Source of the DNA: Campanula takesimana | Taxonomy: Eukaryota; Streptophyta; Magnoliopsida; Asterales; Campanulaceae | Length of the DNA stretch: 64,000 nt | Reading direction: 5' to 3' | Assembly: GCA_026119855.1 (NCBI GenBank) | Contig: JAOWBW010000044.1 | Location: forward strand, 2,108,001-2,172,000 | Shown here: positions 1-12,646 of the stretch, one piece after another | How the letters are laid out: every line of letters starts with the position of its first letter | How positions within the stretch are numbered: the first letter of the stretch is position 1 | The notes under the pieces: generated by a model | What the model saw: the letters and a program-made list of their open reading frames with translations, nothing else | Databases searched by the model: none | Told to the model about the DNA's origin: nothing | Made by a program: the position numbers and the translations under genes

Positions 1-1769
1 AAATCTTGAAGAAATTCGAGACCCAGAAAATAACATTAAACCAATAGTGGAACAAGAACAAGAACCACAATGAGTTGTGGAACCTGATCAAAATACACAA
101 GCAACTCGCAGATCTAGTAGGTTACGATCCGAGCCCGAGAGATATGGATTTCTCGTAACGGATAGTAATGAGGTGGAAATCATTGAGAATGATGAACCGA
201 CAACCTATCAAGAGGCGATGTCTTCTCCTGATTCGGACAAGTGGCTTGGAGCCATGGAATCCGAATTGCAATCCATGCAAGACAATCAAGTTTGGAATTT
301 GATTGATGCACCCGAAGGTGTAAAAACTATAGGATGCAAATGGGTCTTCAAGAAGAAGACTGACATGGATGGGAAGGTGTATACTTGCAAAGCTAGACTT
401 GTAGCGAAAGGTTATAGGCAAGTTCATGGTATTGACTATTATGAAACCTTTTCACCCGTAGCAATGATCAAGTCTATAAGAATTTTGCTTGCCATTGCCG
501 CATATCATGACTATGAAATATGGCAAATGGATGTCAAAACCGCTTTCCTAAATAGAAAACTGCAAGAGGATGTGTATATGACACAACCAGAAGGTTTTGA
601 ACAGAATTCCAAGGTATGCAAATTGCAGAAATCCATTTATGGATTGAAGCAAGCTTCTAGGAGTTGGAATCTCCATTTTGATGAATCGGTCAAAGAGTTT
701 GGTTTCATCAAGAACGAAGACGAGCCTTGTGTATACAAGATGATTAGAGGGAGCATAGTGCTATTCCTGATTTTATATGTGGATGACATATTACTCATTG
801 GAAACGACATTCCTACACTTTAGTCCGTAAAAAATTGGTTGGGAAAGTGTTTCGCAATGAAAGATATGGGTGAAGCCGCATATATACTTACCATTAAGAT
901 CTATAGAGATAGATCAAGGAAGCTACTTGGTTTGAGCCAAAGTACATACATTGACAAGGTCATTAGAAGATTCCGAATGGAAAATTCTAAAAGAGGCACC
1001 TTGCCGGTGTTACATGGAGTTTCTCTAAGCAAGACTCAATGTCCTAAGACAAAAGATGAGCGTGAGAAAATGAATGATGGTCCTTATGCTTCGGAAATTG
1101 GGTCCATCATGTATGCCATGATCTGTACTAGGCCGGATGTATCTTATGCTTTGAGCATGACAAGTAGATACCAATCAGACCCCGGAGAGAATCACTGGGT
1201 AGCTATAAAAGCGTTTCTTAAGTACTTAAGAAGGACTAAAGACTTGTTTTTGGTCAATGGAGGAATGGAAGATGATCTCGTTATAAAGGCTTACACGGAT
1301 GCAAGCTTCCAAACCGACAGAGATGACAGTCGATCGCAATCGGGTTTTGTGTTTATGTTAAATGGTGGAGTTGTAAGCTGGAAGAGTTCCAAGCAGAGTA
1401 CAACCGCTGATTCTACAACGGAAGCTGAGTATATTGCTGCATCGGATGCTGCAAAGGAAGCTGTTTGGATTAAGAAGTTCATCACTGAACTTGAATTGGT
1501 TCCTAGTATTGCTAATCCAATAGACCTTTATTGTGATAATAATGGTGCTATTGATCAAGTAAAGGAACCAAGAGCACATCAAAAATCCAAAACACATACT
1601 TAGGTGTTACCATGTCATTCGAGAAATCATTGACAGAGGTGACGTGAATATATGCAAAGTACCTACTGATGACAATGTCGCGGACCCGCTAACAAAGGGA
1701 CTTCCACAAGCTAAACATGAAGGTAATGTTAGGTCCATGGGTATTAGATACATGGGAGATTGGGCCTAA
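1..1769 (+). pseudogene. Ty1/copia pol remnant (RT-RNase H), left copy
   Basis: This is the 3' part of a copia polyprotein, cut by the window edge. It holds the reverse transcriptase, with core motif KWVFKKKTDMDG and catalytic YVDD near 775-786. RNase H follows, with YTDASF, the TEAEYIA motif and the DNNGAI motif. It aligns base for base with 6,974 onward at a constant offset over the first 1.2 kb. Breaks are an in-frame TGA at 71-73, a TAG at 821-823 after NDIPTL, and an extra A near 1,590 that shifts the frame at the end of RNase H. The sense frame should end at the TAA of 1,767-1,769, just before the LTR. The element is not functional. The family is certain; the Tork/TNT1-like lineage is my judgement. 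Confidence 0.93.
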
Positions 1770-2612
1770 GGCAAGTGGGAGATTGTTGGTAGTGGTGCCC
1801 TAGGCACGTTTAATAAACGTTGTAATTTTTATTATTTATTTCATATCAATAAAGAGATGTTTTGATTATTATTGATGTTCATGTTTACTTATAATAATCT
1901 CCGTCCCTAGTACTTGTTAAGCACTAGTATAAAGGCTAAATGATCATTGGATGATCATGTTAGATTTATGGGTACTTGTTTGGAACAAGGTACTGGACAT
2001 GACCCGATGTATGAGATTTATGTCATGGTCTATGTCGTACATATATCTCATATTAGTTATGTCATTCGAATCCTTAGACATGAAGTTATTATAGTCTTCC
2101 ACTTGATGAACATTATGTTTGACATATTCAAACGCTACCTTTAACTGGGTAGTTATAAAGTGTATGATTGGCATAATCGGATTCACGTAGGGAAGAATAA
2201 TAAGCTAAATAGATTTGTCCCTCTTCGGAGAGATCTCAAGCTTAGGCCTCTCGAAGGAATGATGTTGATGAAAATGTTTGGTCGGACTCAAATGAATTGA
2301 TTAGATCAATGTCATTTGGATTATCAACATATTCGGAATCGAGAAAGTATTGAACAAAGACAAGTTGACCGTTTGACCATGACTTGTGTTCAATGAGATC
2401 GTGGACAAAGGGATTGTGACATATTCTAAAGGAATGCGAACTTTTATCTAGTTATACTATTTGGGTAGGTATGACGGTTTTCTAGAACCTAATCATATCT
2501 TATGGATTCATGTTTGAACCCATTGCCAACTTAGTATAATCCTAGAGGGTCACACACAATGGAACGAATCCTAAAAGGACTATATTGGAAAATTAAGGCT
2601 CTCTGATCCTGG

Positions 2613-2690
2613 TGTGCGACCGCACAAACCAGGCTGGGCGGCCGCACAGGTTTTGGGCGACCGCACACCTGATTTTGGGCGGCCGCACAG
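2613..2690. repeat. CpG palindrome array in copia LTR (4 units)
   Basis: Four imperfect units alternate GTGCGACCGCAC-like and GGGCGGCCGCAC-like cores, spaced about 20-22 bp apart. Each core is an inverted repeat; the second contains GCGGCCGC. The array ends about 90 bp upstream of the LTR TATA box, so an upstream promoter element is a reasonable inference. Confidence 0.8.
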
Positions 2691-2779
2691 TGTGTCGGGA
2701 CAAACTTCCTGATTTAATTAGGAAAAGGATTTTGGACAGGTTTTGACACAAGTTTCCTATTTGGAATAGGTCTAACTTG

Positions 2780-2787
2780 TATATAAA
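2780..2787 (+). promoter_or_regulatory. TATA box of the middle copia LTR
   Basis: The sequence TATATAAA lies about 1 kb into the LTR, with a pyrimidine-mixed leader after it. The second LTR has the same box at 9,773-9,780. This is the likely start site for genomic RNA. Confidence 0.65.
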
Positions 2788-3236
2788 CAGTCAAATTCGG
2801 GCCAAAAGATACCCTAGCTTTTGTGCAAGTCTCCAAAGAGTTTGAGAGAGTTTTATTTTGTTCCAAGACATCCTAGATTGAAGAACAAAATAATACACAA
2901 ATAATATTCTATATAGTTCATATTAATTGTGAAAACGTGTTTCACAATTTTGGTCTAGCAACCAAGATCAAGTGTTCTTGATATTCGTTCAAGGTGTGGA
3001 TACCGCTAGAGGGTGAAGCTCATCAGCTTCAAAGTTCGTGTTCTTACTTGTTCATGATTAAAGCTTCAATTTCTCCACCAAGATCAAAGACCAAATTCAA
3101 AGTCATCAAGGGTTAGTTTTTCTTGTATTCATATTGCAAGTATTTGATTTAATCATATGAATGGATCTATGGGCTTTGGGTTTCATAAAATTTTAAATAC
3201 TATTTTCCGCTGCGCATGTTACTTGGAAACCCAACA

Positions 3237-4778
3237 GTGGTATCAGAGCCCCGTTCATGTTGATTATTTCAATACCTAGATCATGTTGTGTGTATATAAA
3301 TCGTTTATGTGCCTAACATGATATGAATATTGGATATATGATGTTTATGTGTTATATGATTTTATGTGGTTTATTGTTTTACAACTTTAATCGCACTATT
3401 GAATCGCACTAAAAATTATGTTGGATTCTGAATTGTTTGATTATTAATTTTTGATTGGATCAAAGTTTTAATAATCGGGGAAAACAATTTTGAGACAAAT
3501 TTTCGAACTTTAAAATTCATTCTGATGCTACTGTGCGACCGCACAGAAAATCTTGGGCGGCCGCACAAGTTTGGGCGACCGCACAGTTTCTTCTTCGGCA
3601 GCCGCACAGTTGTCAGGATTCTGGTTTTGATTTTCGGTCAGAATCAGAATTTGGAATTCTGATGGGATCCGACCAGACCAGTGACAAGACCAGCCATACC
3701 TGTTGATCTGGAGTGGATTTTGGGCAATTGGTTTGGGTCTGGATCCTGGGGTTTGATTTTCCTATTTGTTTTAGTCTTGTGATTCTAAGATTGGTTCAAG
3801 GTTTGGATGGCTAATCTACGTTCATCGAGATTGTGTTTCCCAAACTTGATCGCAATCAAAGTTTCAAAGATAAAACGAAGTTAGAATTATGAAGAGTTCA
3901 TAATTGCTAAAATTGAGAAACAAAGTTCTTGATTCAAAGATTGGAGATCCATGTGGAATTGTGGATGCAATTGGCCTACGTTCATCGAGACCATCTATTC
4001 CTTAGTTTCGGCCAAATGGACTACTTTCTTGGTTTCTTGAATTAGTGCGGAATTGTGGATGCGTTATGGCTTAGTTTCGGCCGCACTTCTTGTTGTCTTG
4101 ATTTGGAGATAATAACCAAAGTTGAAATAGTCTCATCCTCATAATTATAGAGAAACTAATGACACATAAATATTATGCTTAAATTAATGGAGATTAATTT
4201 AGTGGCTAAATTTGATGCGTAACATGTTTATATTATGTGCTCATAAATGTGTTGTAAGCTATATGTGATGAACCTTCGAAGAAAGTTTTAAGTCCATCTG
4301 CCATGCCATGATTAAAACACTTGTTTATACATGGGTAATTTTGTGTGGGCTCGCCAAAGCGAGGTGCATTGATTTTATTCATGTATGAGCAAGATGAGTG
4401 AATAAGATTTTCCTATGCGTTTAAAATGGTTGGACTTAATTAAGCGTCAAAACAGTTTTGGGCTTAAGGCAAAGATGAGATTTAACATGTTTTTTGAAAT
4501 TGGATTTCTTAAAGAATCTCATGAAAAGAACTGAGAGTCATATGAGATATGATTGACAAGAGTTGTCTACCTAATTAATTTGATTTTGAGCGGTGCGCCA
4601 AAGCGTACTTAAAATTAAATTAAAGCGGGATCTCAACCCATTTAAATTATACTATACATTGGATGTATAAAGAAGGTTGTATAATTTAGTGGGAGTATTT
4701 TTGGAAAAATACATTGTTTATTTCTTTAATGAAAATTGGTACTTATTAAATTTTGGAAATTTTGCATAATTGTAGATA
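3237..4778 (+). other. Copia untranslated leader
   Basis: This is about 1.5 kb between the LTR and the gag start, with no credible ORF. At 3,531-3,610 it repeats the LTR's CpG palindromes: four units of GCGACCGCAC, GCGGCCGCAC or GCAGCCGCAC. A second short repeat, around CTACGTTCATCGAGA, occurs near 3,820 and 3,975. Confidence 0.7.
3238..3250 (+). other. Primer-binding site, initiator Met tRNA type
   Basis: TGGTATCAGAGCC begins two bases after the LTR. This is the usual plant copia primer-binding site, complementary to the 3' end of initiator methionine tRNA. It proves the direction of the right-hand internal region. Confidence 0.9.
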
Positions 4779-7700
4779 ATGACTAACAACACTCAATCAA
4801 TTTCGTTGCGATCGATCCTTGAGAAGGATAAGCTCCAAGAGAATGGTACTAACTTTATGGATTGGATCCGTAGCCTAAGAATTGTTCTAAGGCAAGAAGA
4901 TAAGTTGTACATTCTCGATGGGCCACTTCCTGCTGAACCAGAACCTACTGCTCCTAGGGCAGAAAGAGACAATTACAAGAAACATCGTAATGATTCTAGA
5001 GATGTAAGTTGTCTCATGCTTGCTACTATGTGCTCAAAACTCCAACAAAGTTTGGAACATTTGGAAGCCTATGAGATAGGCGTGGAGCTAAGAGCCATGT
5101 TTTAAGAGCAAGCTAGGCAAGAGAGGTACAAGACCATTATTGCATTCACTTCTTGTAAAATGAGTGAAGGGCATCAAGTGAGTCCTCACATGCTTAAAAT
5201 GAAAGGTTATGTGGAGCATCTTGAGAAACTTGGCTATCCAATCCCATTGGAGCTAGCCACGGATCTCATTCTTAATTCATTGCCTGAAATTTATAATCAG
5301 TTTGTGATGAATTATAACATGCATGGAATGGATAATAATCTCTCTGAGTTGCATGGGATGCTTAAAACTGCGGAGATGAAGATTGTGGAGAAAGGTTCTC
5401 ATGTGCTCTTGTTTCATGATGGGAAGAAGGCTGGTGCCAAATGAAAGGGTAAGGAAAAAGTTGTCAAACCCAAGATAAGCAAGGCAAAGGTTGCCAAGGC
5501 TTCTGAGGCAAAACCCGATTCACAAAAGGATGCAATCTGTTTCTATTGTCAAGAAATTGGTCATTGGAAACGTAATTGCAAGGCTTTCTTGGAAGAGCAA
5601 AAGAAGAAGAAGGGCAGCAAGGCTGCGTCGACTTCATGTATCTATATGATAGATATTCTCCTTTCTACCACTGATTCTTTGGTATTGGATACCGGATGTG
5701 GTTCTCACATTTGTTTAAATGTGCAGGGACTAAAGAATAGGAGACTACTTAAAGAGGGTGAAGTAGACCTACGCGTGGGGAATGGAGCAAGAGTTGCTGC
5801 ATTAGCCGTAGGGACTTATGAAGTTACTTTACCTTCCGGTTTAATACTTGTTTTGAACAATTGCTATTATGTACCTGATTTAAGTAGACATATTATTTCA
5901 ATTTCTTGTTTGGATAATGAAGGTTTTAAGTTTCTTATTGAGAATAAGAAATTTTCTATTTATTTAAATGATGTGCTTTATGGTATTGCTAATTCATTTA
6001 ATGGCCTTTATATCTTGGATGTCAAGAATGAAAATAATGAAAATGTCTATCATCTAAATAAGAAATCTAAACCTAATGATGTAAATGAAACTTATTTGTG
6101 GCATTGCCGTCTTGGTCATATTAATGAGAAGCGTATCTCAAAACTCCTTGGGGATGGCCTTTTGGGTTCCTGTGATCTCGAGTCATATGATACTTGCGAG
6201 TCATGTCTTCTTGGAAAAATGACTAAGACACCTTTTACCAAGCTAGGTGAAAGGGCAAGCGACTTATTGGGGTTGATACATTCCGATGTATGCGGACCAT
6301 TAAGCAGCAATGCTAGGGGAGGATTTCAATACTTCATAACATTCACTGATGATTATAGTAGATTTGGGTATGTTTACCTAATGAAACATAAAAGTGAAGC
6401 ATTTGAGATATTTAGAATATTTCAAAATGAAGTAGAAAAACAACTTGGCAAAAGTATTAAGGCACTTCGATCAGATCGAGGTGGAGAATACTTGAGTCAT
6501 GAATTTGATGATCATCTAAAGAATTGTGGAATAATTTCAGAATTGACTCCACCCGGAACACCACAATGGAATGGTGTGTCCGAGAGGAGGAATCGGACCT
6601 TGTTGGACATGGTTCGATCAATGATGAGTCAAGTTGATCTTCCAATATCCTTTTGGGGTTACGCTCTAGAAACCGCTGCTTTCACACTAAATCGTGTTCC
6701 AACTAAATCGGTTCAAAAGACTCCATATGAGATGTGGAGCAGAAAGAAGCCTTGTCTGTCTTTCATGAAGATTTGGGGATGTGAAGCTTTTGTCAAAAGA
6801 CTTGTCTCAGACAAACTTGCACACAAATCTGATAAATGTATTTTCGTGGGATATCTTAAGGAAACTAAAGGATAATACTTTTACAACCAAACGGACAACA
6901 AAGTGTTTGTTGCCCGAACTAGTATCTTTCTAGAGAAAGAATTTCTCTCCAAAGAAATCAGTGGGAGTAAAATAAATCTTGAAGAAATTCGAGACCCAGA
7001 AAATAACATTGAACCAATAGTGGAACAAGAACAAGAACCACAAGGAGTTGTGGAACCTGTTCAAAATACACAAGCAACTCGCAGATCTAGTAGGTTACGA
7101 TCCGAGCCTGAGAGATATGGATTTCTCGTAACGGATAGTAATGAGGTGGAAATCATTGAGAATGATGAACCGACAACCTATCAAAAGGCGATGTCTTCTC
7201 CTGATTCAGAAAAGTGGCTTGGAGCCATGGAATCCGAATTGCAATCCATGCAAGAAAATCAAGTTTGGAATTTGATTGATGCACCCGAAGGTGTAAAAAC
7301 CATAGGATGCAAATGGGTCTTCAAGAAGAAGACTGACATGGATGGGAAGGTGCATACTTACAAAGCTAGACTTGTAGCGAAATGTTATAGGCAAGTTCAT
7401 GGTATTGACTATGATGAAACCTTTTCACCCGTAGCAATGATCAAGTCTATAAGAATTTTGCTTGCCATTGCCGCATATCATGACTATGAAATATGGCAAA
7501 TGGATGTCAAAACCACTTTCCCAAATAGAAAATTGCAAGAGGATGTTTATATGACACAACCAGAAGGTTTTGAACAGAATTCCAAGGTATGCAAATTGCA
7601 GAAATCCATTTATGGATTGAAGCAAGCTTCTAGGAGTTGGAATCTCCGTTTTGATGAATCGGTCAAAGAGTTTGGTTCCATAAAGAACGAAGACGAGCCT

Positions 7701-8740
7701 TGTGTATACAAGAAGATTAGTGAGAGCATAGTGTTATTCTTGATTTTATATGTGGATGACATATTACTCATTGGAAACGACATTCCTACACTTTAGTCCG
7801 TAAAGACTTGGTTGGGAAAGTGTTTCGCAATGAAAGATATGGGTGAAGCCGCATATATACTTGGCATTAAGATCTATAGAGATAGATCAAGGAAGCTACT
7901 TGGTTTGAGCCAAAGTACATACATTGACAAGGTCATTAGAAGATTCCGTATGGAAAATTCTAAAAGAGGTACCTTTCCGGTGTTAGATGGAGTTTCTCTA
8001 AGCAATACTCAATGTCCTAAGACAAAAGATGAGCGTGAGAAAATGAATGATGTTCCATATGCTTCGGCAATTGGGTCCATCATGTATGCCATGATCTGTA
8101 CTAGGCCGGATGTATCTTATGCTTTGAGCATGACAAGTAGATACCATTCTGACCCCGGAGAGAATCACTGGGTAGCTGTAAAAGCGATTCTTAAGTACTT
8201 GAGAAGGAATAAAGACTCGTTTTGGTCTATGGAGGAATGGAAGATGATCTCGTTGTAAATGCTTACACGGATGCAAGCTTCCAAACCGACAGAGATGACA
8301 GTCGATCGCAATCGGGTTTTGTGTTTATGTTAAATGGTGGAGCTATAAGCTGAAAGAGTTCCAAGCAGAGTACAACCGCTGATTCTACAACGAAAGGTGA
8401 GTATATTGCTGCATCGGATGCTGCAAAGGAAGCTGTTTGGATTAAGAAGTTCATCACTGAACTTGAAGTGGTTCCTAGTATTGCTAATCCAATAGACCTT
8501 TATTGTGATAATAATGGTGCTATTGCTCAAGCAAAGGAACCAAGGGCACATCAAAAACCCAAACACATACTTAGGCGTTACCATGTCATTCGAGAAATCA
8601 TTGACAGAGGTGACGTGAATATATGCAAAGTACCTACTGATGACAATGTCGCGGACCTGCTAACAAAGGGACTTCCACAAGCTAAGCATGAAGGTCATAT
8701 TAGGTCCATGGGTATTAGATACATGGGAGATTGGGCCTAG
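4779..8740 (+). pseudogene. Ty1/copia gag-pol polyprotein, right copy, degenerate
   Basis: One reading frame covers gag, protease, integrase and reverse transcriptase, and reaches RNase H. Gag carries a zinc knuckle, CFYCQEIGHWKRNC (about 5,537-5,580). Protease has LDTGCGSH. Integrase has the HHCC finger (WHCRLGH ... CESC) and the DDE residues in HSDVCGP, FTDDYSR and RGGEYL. Reverse transcriptase keeps YVDD and RNase H keeps YCDNNGAI. Breaks are stops at 5,103-5,105, 5,442-5,444, 6,873-6,875 and 7,794-7,796, a one-base deletion near 8,217, and a TGA near 8,351. The 7,794 stop is shared with the left copy. Gene order (integrase before RT) fixes it as copia. Confidence 0.95.
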
Positions 8741-8754
8741 GGCGAGTGGGAGAT

Positions 8755-10229
8755 TGTTGGTAGTGGTGCCCTAGGCACGTTTAATAAACGTTGTAATGGT
8801 TATTATTTATTTTATATTAATAAAGAGATGTTTTGATTATTATTGCTGTTCATGTTTACTTATAATAATCTCCGTCCCTAGTACTTGTTAAGCACTAGTA
8901 TAAAGGCTAAATGATCATGGGATGATCATGTTAGATTTATGGGTACTTGTTTGGAACAAGGTGCTGAACATGACCCGCTGTATGAGATTTATGTCATGGT
9001 CTATGTCGTACATATATCTCATATTAGTTATGTCATTCGAATCCTTAGACATGAAGTTATTATAGTCTTCCATTTGATGAACATTATATTTGACATATTC
9101 AAACGCTACCTTTAACCGGGTAGTTATAAAGTGTATGATTGGCATAATCGGATTCACGTAGGGAAGAATAATAAGCTAAATGGATTTGTCCCTCTTCGGA
9201 GAGATCTCAAGCTTAGGCCTCTCGAAGGAATGATGTTGATGAAAATGTTCGGTCGGACTCAAATGAATTGATTAGATCAGTGTCATTTGGATTATCAACA
9301 TATTCGGAATCGAGAAAGTATTGAACAAAGACAAGTTGACCGTTTAACCATGACTTGTGTTCAATGAGATCGTGGACAAAGGGATTGTGACATATTCTAA
9401 AGGAATGCAAACTTGTATCTAGTTATACTATTTGGGTAGGTATGACGGTTTGCTAGAACCTAATCATATCTTATGGATTCATGTTTGAACACATTGCCAA
9501 CTTAGTATAATCCTAGAGGGTCACACACAATGGAACGAATCCTAAAAGGACTATATTGGAAAATTAAGGCTCTCTGATCCTGGTGTGCGACCGCACAAAC
9601 CAGGCTGGGCGGCCGCACAGGTTTTGGGCGACCGCACACCTGATTTTGGGCGACCGCACACCTGATTTTGGGCGGCCGCACAGTGTGTCGGGATAGACTT
9701 CCTGATTTAATTAGGAAAAGGATTTTGGACGGGTTTTGACACAAGTTTCCTATTTGGAATGGGTCTAACTTGTATATAAACAGCCAAATTCGGGCCAGAA
9801 GATACCCTAGCTTTTGTGCAAGTCTCCAAAGAGTTTGAGAGAGTTTTATTTTGTTCCAAGACATCCTAGATTGAAGAACAAAATAATACACAAATAATAT
9901 TCTATATAGTTCATATTAATTGTGAAAACGTGTTTCACAATTTTGGTCTAGCAACCAAGATCAAGTGTTCTTGATATTCGTTCAAGGTGTGGATACCGCT
10001 AGAGGGTGAAGCTCATCAGCTTCAAAGTTCGTGTTCTTACTTGTTCATGATTAAAGCTTCAATTTCTCCACCAAGATCAAAGACCAAATTCAAAGTCATC
10101 AAGGGTTAGTTTTTCTTGTATTCATCTTGCAAGTATTTGATTTAATCATATGAATGGATCTATGGTCTTTGGGTTTCATAAAATTTTAAATGCTATTTTC
10201 CGCTGCGCATGTTACTTGGAAACCCAACA
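8755..10229 (+). repeat. Copia LTR, right copy
   Basis: This is the 3' LTR of the right copy, 1,475 bp, with TGTTGG...CCAACA ends. It is 22 bp longer than the middle LTR because the palindrome array at about 9,583-9,683 has five units instead of four. The TATA box is at 9,773-9,780. The downstream flank starts CCGAG; the matching upstream flank is outside the window, so no target duplication can be checked. Confidence 0.95.
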
Positions 10230-11610
10230 CCGAGGGAATATAATTTTTTACTGTCTTATTTTGATTCCTCTCTTTGCATTAGTTTCTTTATTATTCCCGT
10301 CGAATTTCGACGGGTTACTCACTAGTTACCCAAAAGAGAAAACAACAATGGAGAGGGGAACCTCAAGATGCAAAGTCCAGCTAAGAACACCAGTTTTAGG
10401 GATCAAATACTTGTAAGGTGATTAATTTGGATGTATCCAAATGCCAATGCTCAAATAGATTAATGTAGATTCTGATGACAAGAAAAAGAAAAAGATCATG
10501 TTGTAATGGCCAAATTCAATATATAATGAAGGTGTTGCTTAAAAAAATGTTTTATTAGTCTTTCTTTTTATGGTGATTTAAACCATATAATTGTCCAGAT
10601 TATGATCTTAATTGTTTTTGTTTTAGATTAGAGGTAGAAAATTTTTAACATACATGTAGTTATTACGGAATACTTCATGTGTCTCATAATATATACTAAA
10701 CGCCGTATAAATTTATTTTGGGATGAGAAAAATATATAATTAATTGATGTAAGGTCCCTATTGCCTCTTAAGAAAGCTAAATCAATAGTTATGGGCATGA
10801 ATTGGTGAGGTATAGTATTCTAACAACCCAAGGTAAATCATATTAAGTACTTCTCACTAAGTTTAAGAATAAAGGCTAACCGTTGGACACCGAATGCTTC
10901 TATAAGTTTCACTTACGTGAGATTTTTTTTTTGGAAGCTTCATTTACGTGAGATTAGTTACTAATGATTAATAGGAAAAACCCCGTGCTACGCACGAAAA
11001 TTTGTTTACAATTTGTCGTTTATTTAGTTACTCAAATATATTTTATTATGATTAAAGAAAAATATTTTTTAAGTATCTCAAAAATACAACTAAAAAAGAA
11101 GACATGTAAAAAGTAAATAATCAATTACACTATAATTTTATTTTTATTTTGGGGGGATAAATTAATGAGTAAATCATTTTTTAACTTTGGATTTAAAATC
11201 AAGATTAATGTTTTTTTTTTTTTTTTTGATTTTTCCTTTGTTTGCAGGATTAGAGTTGCCTCAACATAATTTTTTTTAATTTATTAGTTAAACAAAATAA
11301 ATTGTTTGAAGACTTTCATTTGTTCTAAGTAACAAATAAAAAAATTAATTTTTGTTACTTTACATTTCAAATTATGATTTTTCATTTCTTATACCGGATA
11401 AGTTAAAGTCACTATATCATAATTATTTTTAATATATTAAGTTTTATTGAGACTCTTCATATTTTAGTAACCGTTGAACTTAATAGTTACTTATTATTTG
11501 AAGCTTGATCATTCTAATGTTATGTTTATAACTATGTTTATAATTTTGTTTAATAGTTACTTATTATTTGAAGCTTGATCACCCCTTTGCCCGCTCTTGC
11601 TATATTTAAG
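10230..11610. other. AT-rich intergenic DNA, no gene seen
   Basis: There is no coding frame with recognisable protein character. A palindrome (GTCGAATTTCGAC) lies near 10,300. A direct duplication of about 34 bp (TTAATAGTTACTTATTATTTG and following) occurs near 11,482 and 11,549. A T-run lies near 11,210-11,228. Short CCCGTGCTACGCACG and GCACGGGCAA sequences near 10,982 and 11,608 look like ends of an unassigned repeat. Confidence 0.5.
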
Positions 11611-11619
11611 CACGGGCAA

Positions 11620-12535
11620 TCGACAAAAATATACCACGTACTTTAGTTTTGGTTACAATTTATGCATTGTACCACAAACTTGCATCTTAAATATACGTAC
11701 TTTTTCCATTGGTTGCAAATTATGCAACACACTATTTTTTACCCTTAACGGACGTTAAAAAAATAACAGGAATATTAACATGATTTTTTTCTCATTAAAT
11801 ATACTAACGATAGAACACCAACACAGTTAAAAAAAACAAATTAACATACTCATTTCTGACCCATTTCATCCTTTTGTATTCATCTTCCAAAGCCTTCAAC
11901 ACACCACCGCCGCCACCATTAACGCCAACACCACCACCAAGGTAGTCGCCGGAATCCATGGAAGTCGTCCGAATCCATGGAAGAAAGCTAAGATCAGGAA
12001 AGATCCCACCAAGGTAGTCGCCGGAATCCATTGGGTTGTACACCACCATCCGATCCATCTTCTCGACCAGATCTTCCGGCGACGCTTCTTCTTCTCCGGC
12101 GACCATTCTTCTTCTCCGGTGACCCTTCTTCTTCTCCGGCGACCCTTCTTCTCCGGTAAGGCCATCGTCTCCCAACTCCGACGAGCTTCCACATCTCAGA
12201 TCGGCCAAATCTGGTCAGAAAAAATCCAAATCCAACTCTTCCCTTCCTCCGGTGGCTGGTTGCTCTTCAGATCTGGATCCTCCGTCTCCGGCGATCCTAC
12301 CCCATCGTCGCCTCTAACTCCATCGTTCAAAGGAGGTTGGTGGTGGTGGAGATTTTCTTATTTTTTATCTGGGTTTGCTTTGGTGGTGGTGTGGTTCAAA
12401 ACCCGTTAAATCTTTAATGGGGTTAGTTTTGGATTGACCACAAAAGCATTCTGTTAATAAAATTTAACATCATCTAATGGGGTTGCATAAATTGTAAACG
12501 AATATGAAAGTACGTAGGATTATGTTGTCAAACTA
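11620..12535. mobile_element. Palindromic-end element with gene-like cargo
   Basis: The ends form an imperfect inverted repeat of about 50 bp: left GACAAAAATATACCACGTAC, with the right end matching in reverse complement near 12,480-12,530. The middle holds a minus-strand frame (11,804-12,208) encoding a short charged and glycine-rich peptide. It also holds a minisatellite of about 18 bp built on TCTTCTTCTCCGGCGACC (12,080-12,155). GC content is far above the flanks. It resembles the cargo of the 62-kb Mutator-like element in style (repeated CTCCGGCGACC). No target duplication was found, so the class is uncertain. Confidence 0.4.
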
Positions 12536-12646
12536 AAATACCTTATCCTATTTGTAACTAGAAGCTTGGTACATGGCATAAAGTTGTAATTTTTCCATTT
12601 AAGCACAAAATCAAACATGATACAAACCAAGTTATGCATTTGTTTT

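Larger units (their letters stand above)
1784..3236 (+). repeat. Copia LTR, middle copy of tandem array
   Basis: The LTR starts TGTTGG and ends CCAACA, a perfect 6-bp terminal inverted repeat of the TG...CA kind, and is 1,453 bp long. It follows the purine-rich stretch at 1,771-1,783 and is followed at once by a primer-binding site. It matches the LTR at 8,755-10,229 throughout, with about 2 percent substitutions by eye and one 22-bp unit fewer. It serves as the 3' LTR of the left copy and the 5' LTR of the right copy. Confidence 0.95.

Noticed and set aside
11804..12208. Minus-strand frame of 134 codons as a host gene
   Set aside because: Low-complexity and repeat-derived, inside an element with inverted ends; no recognised domain or start context.
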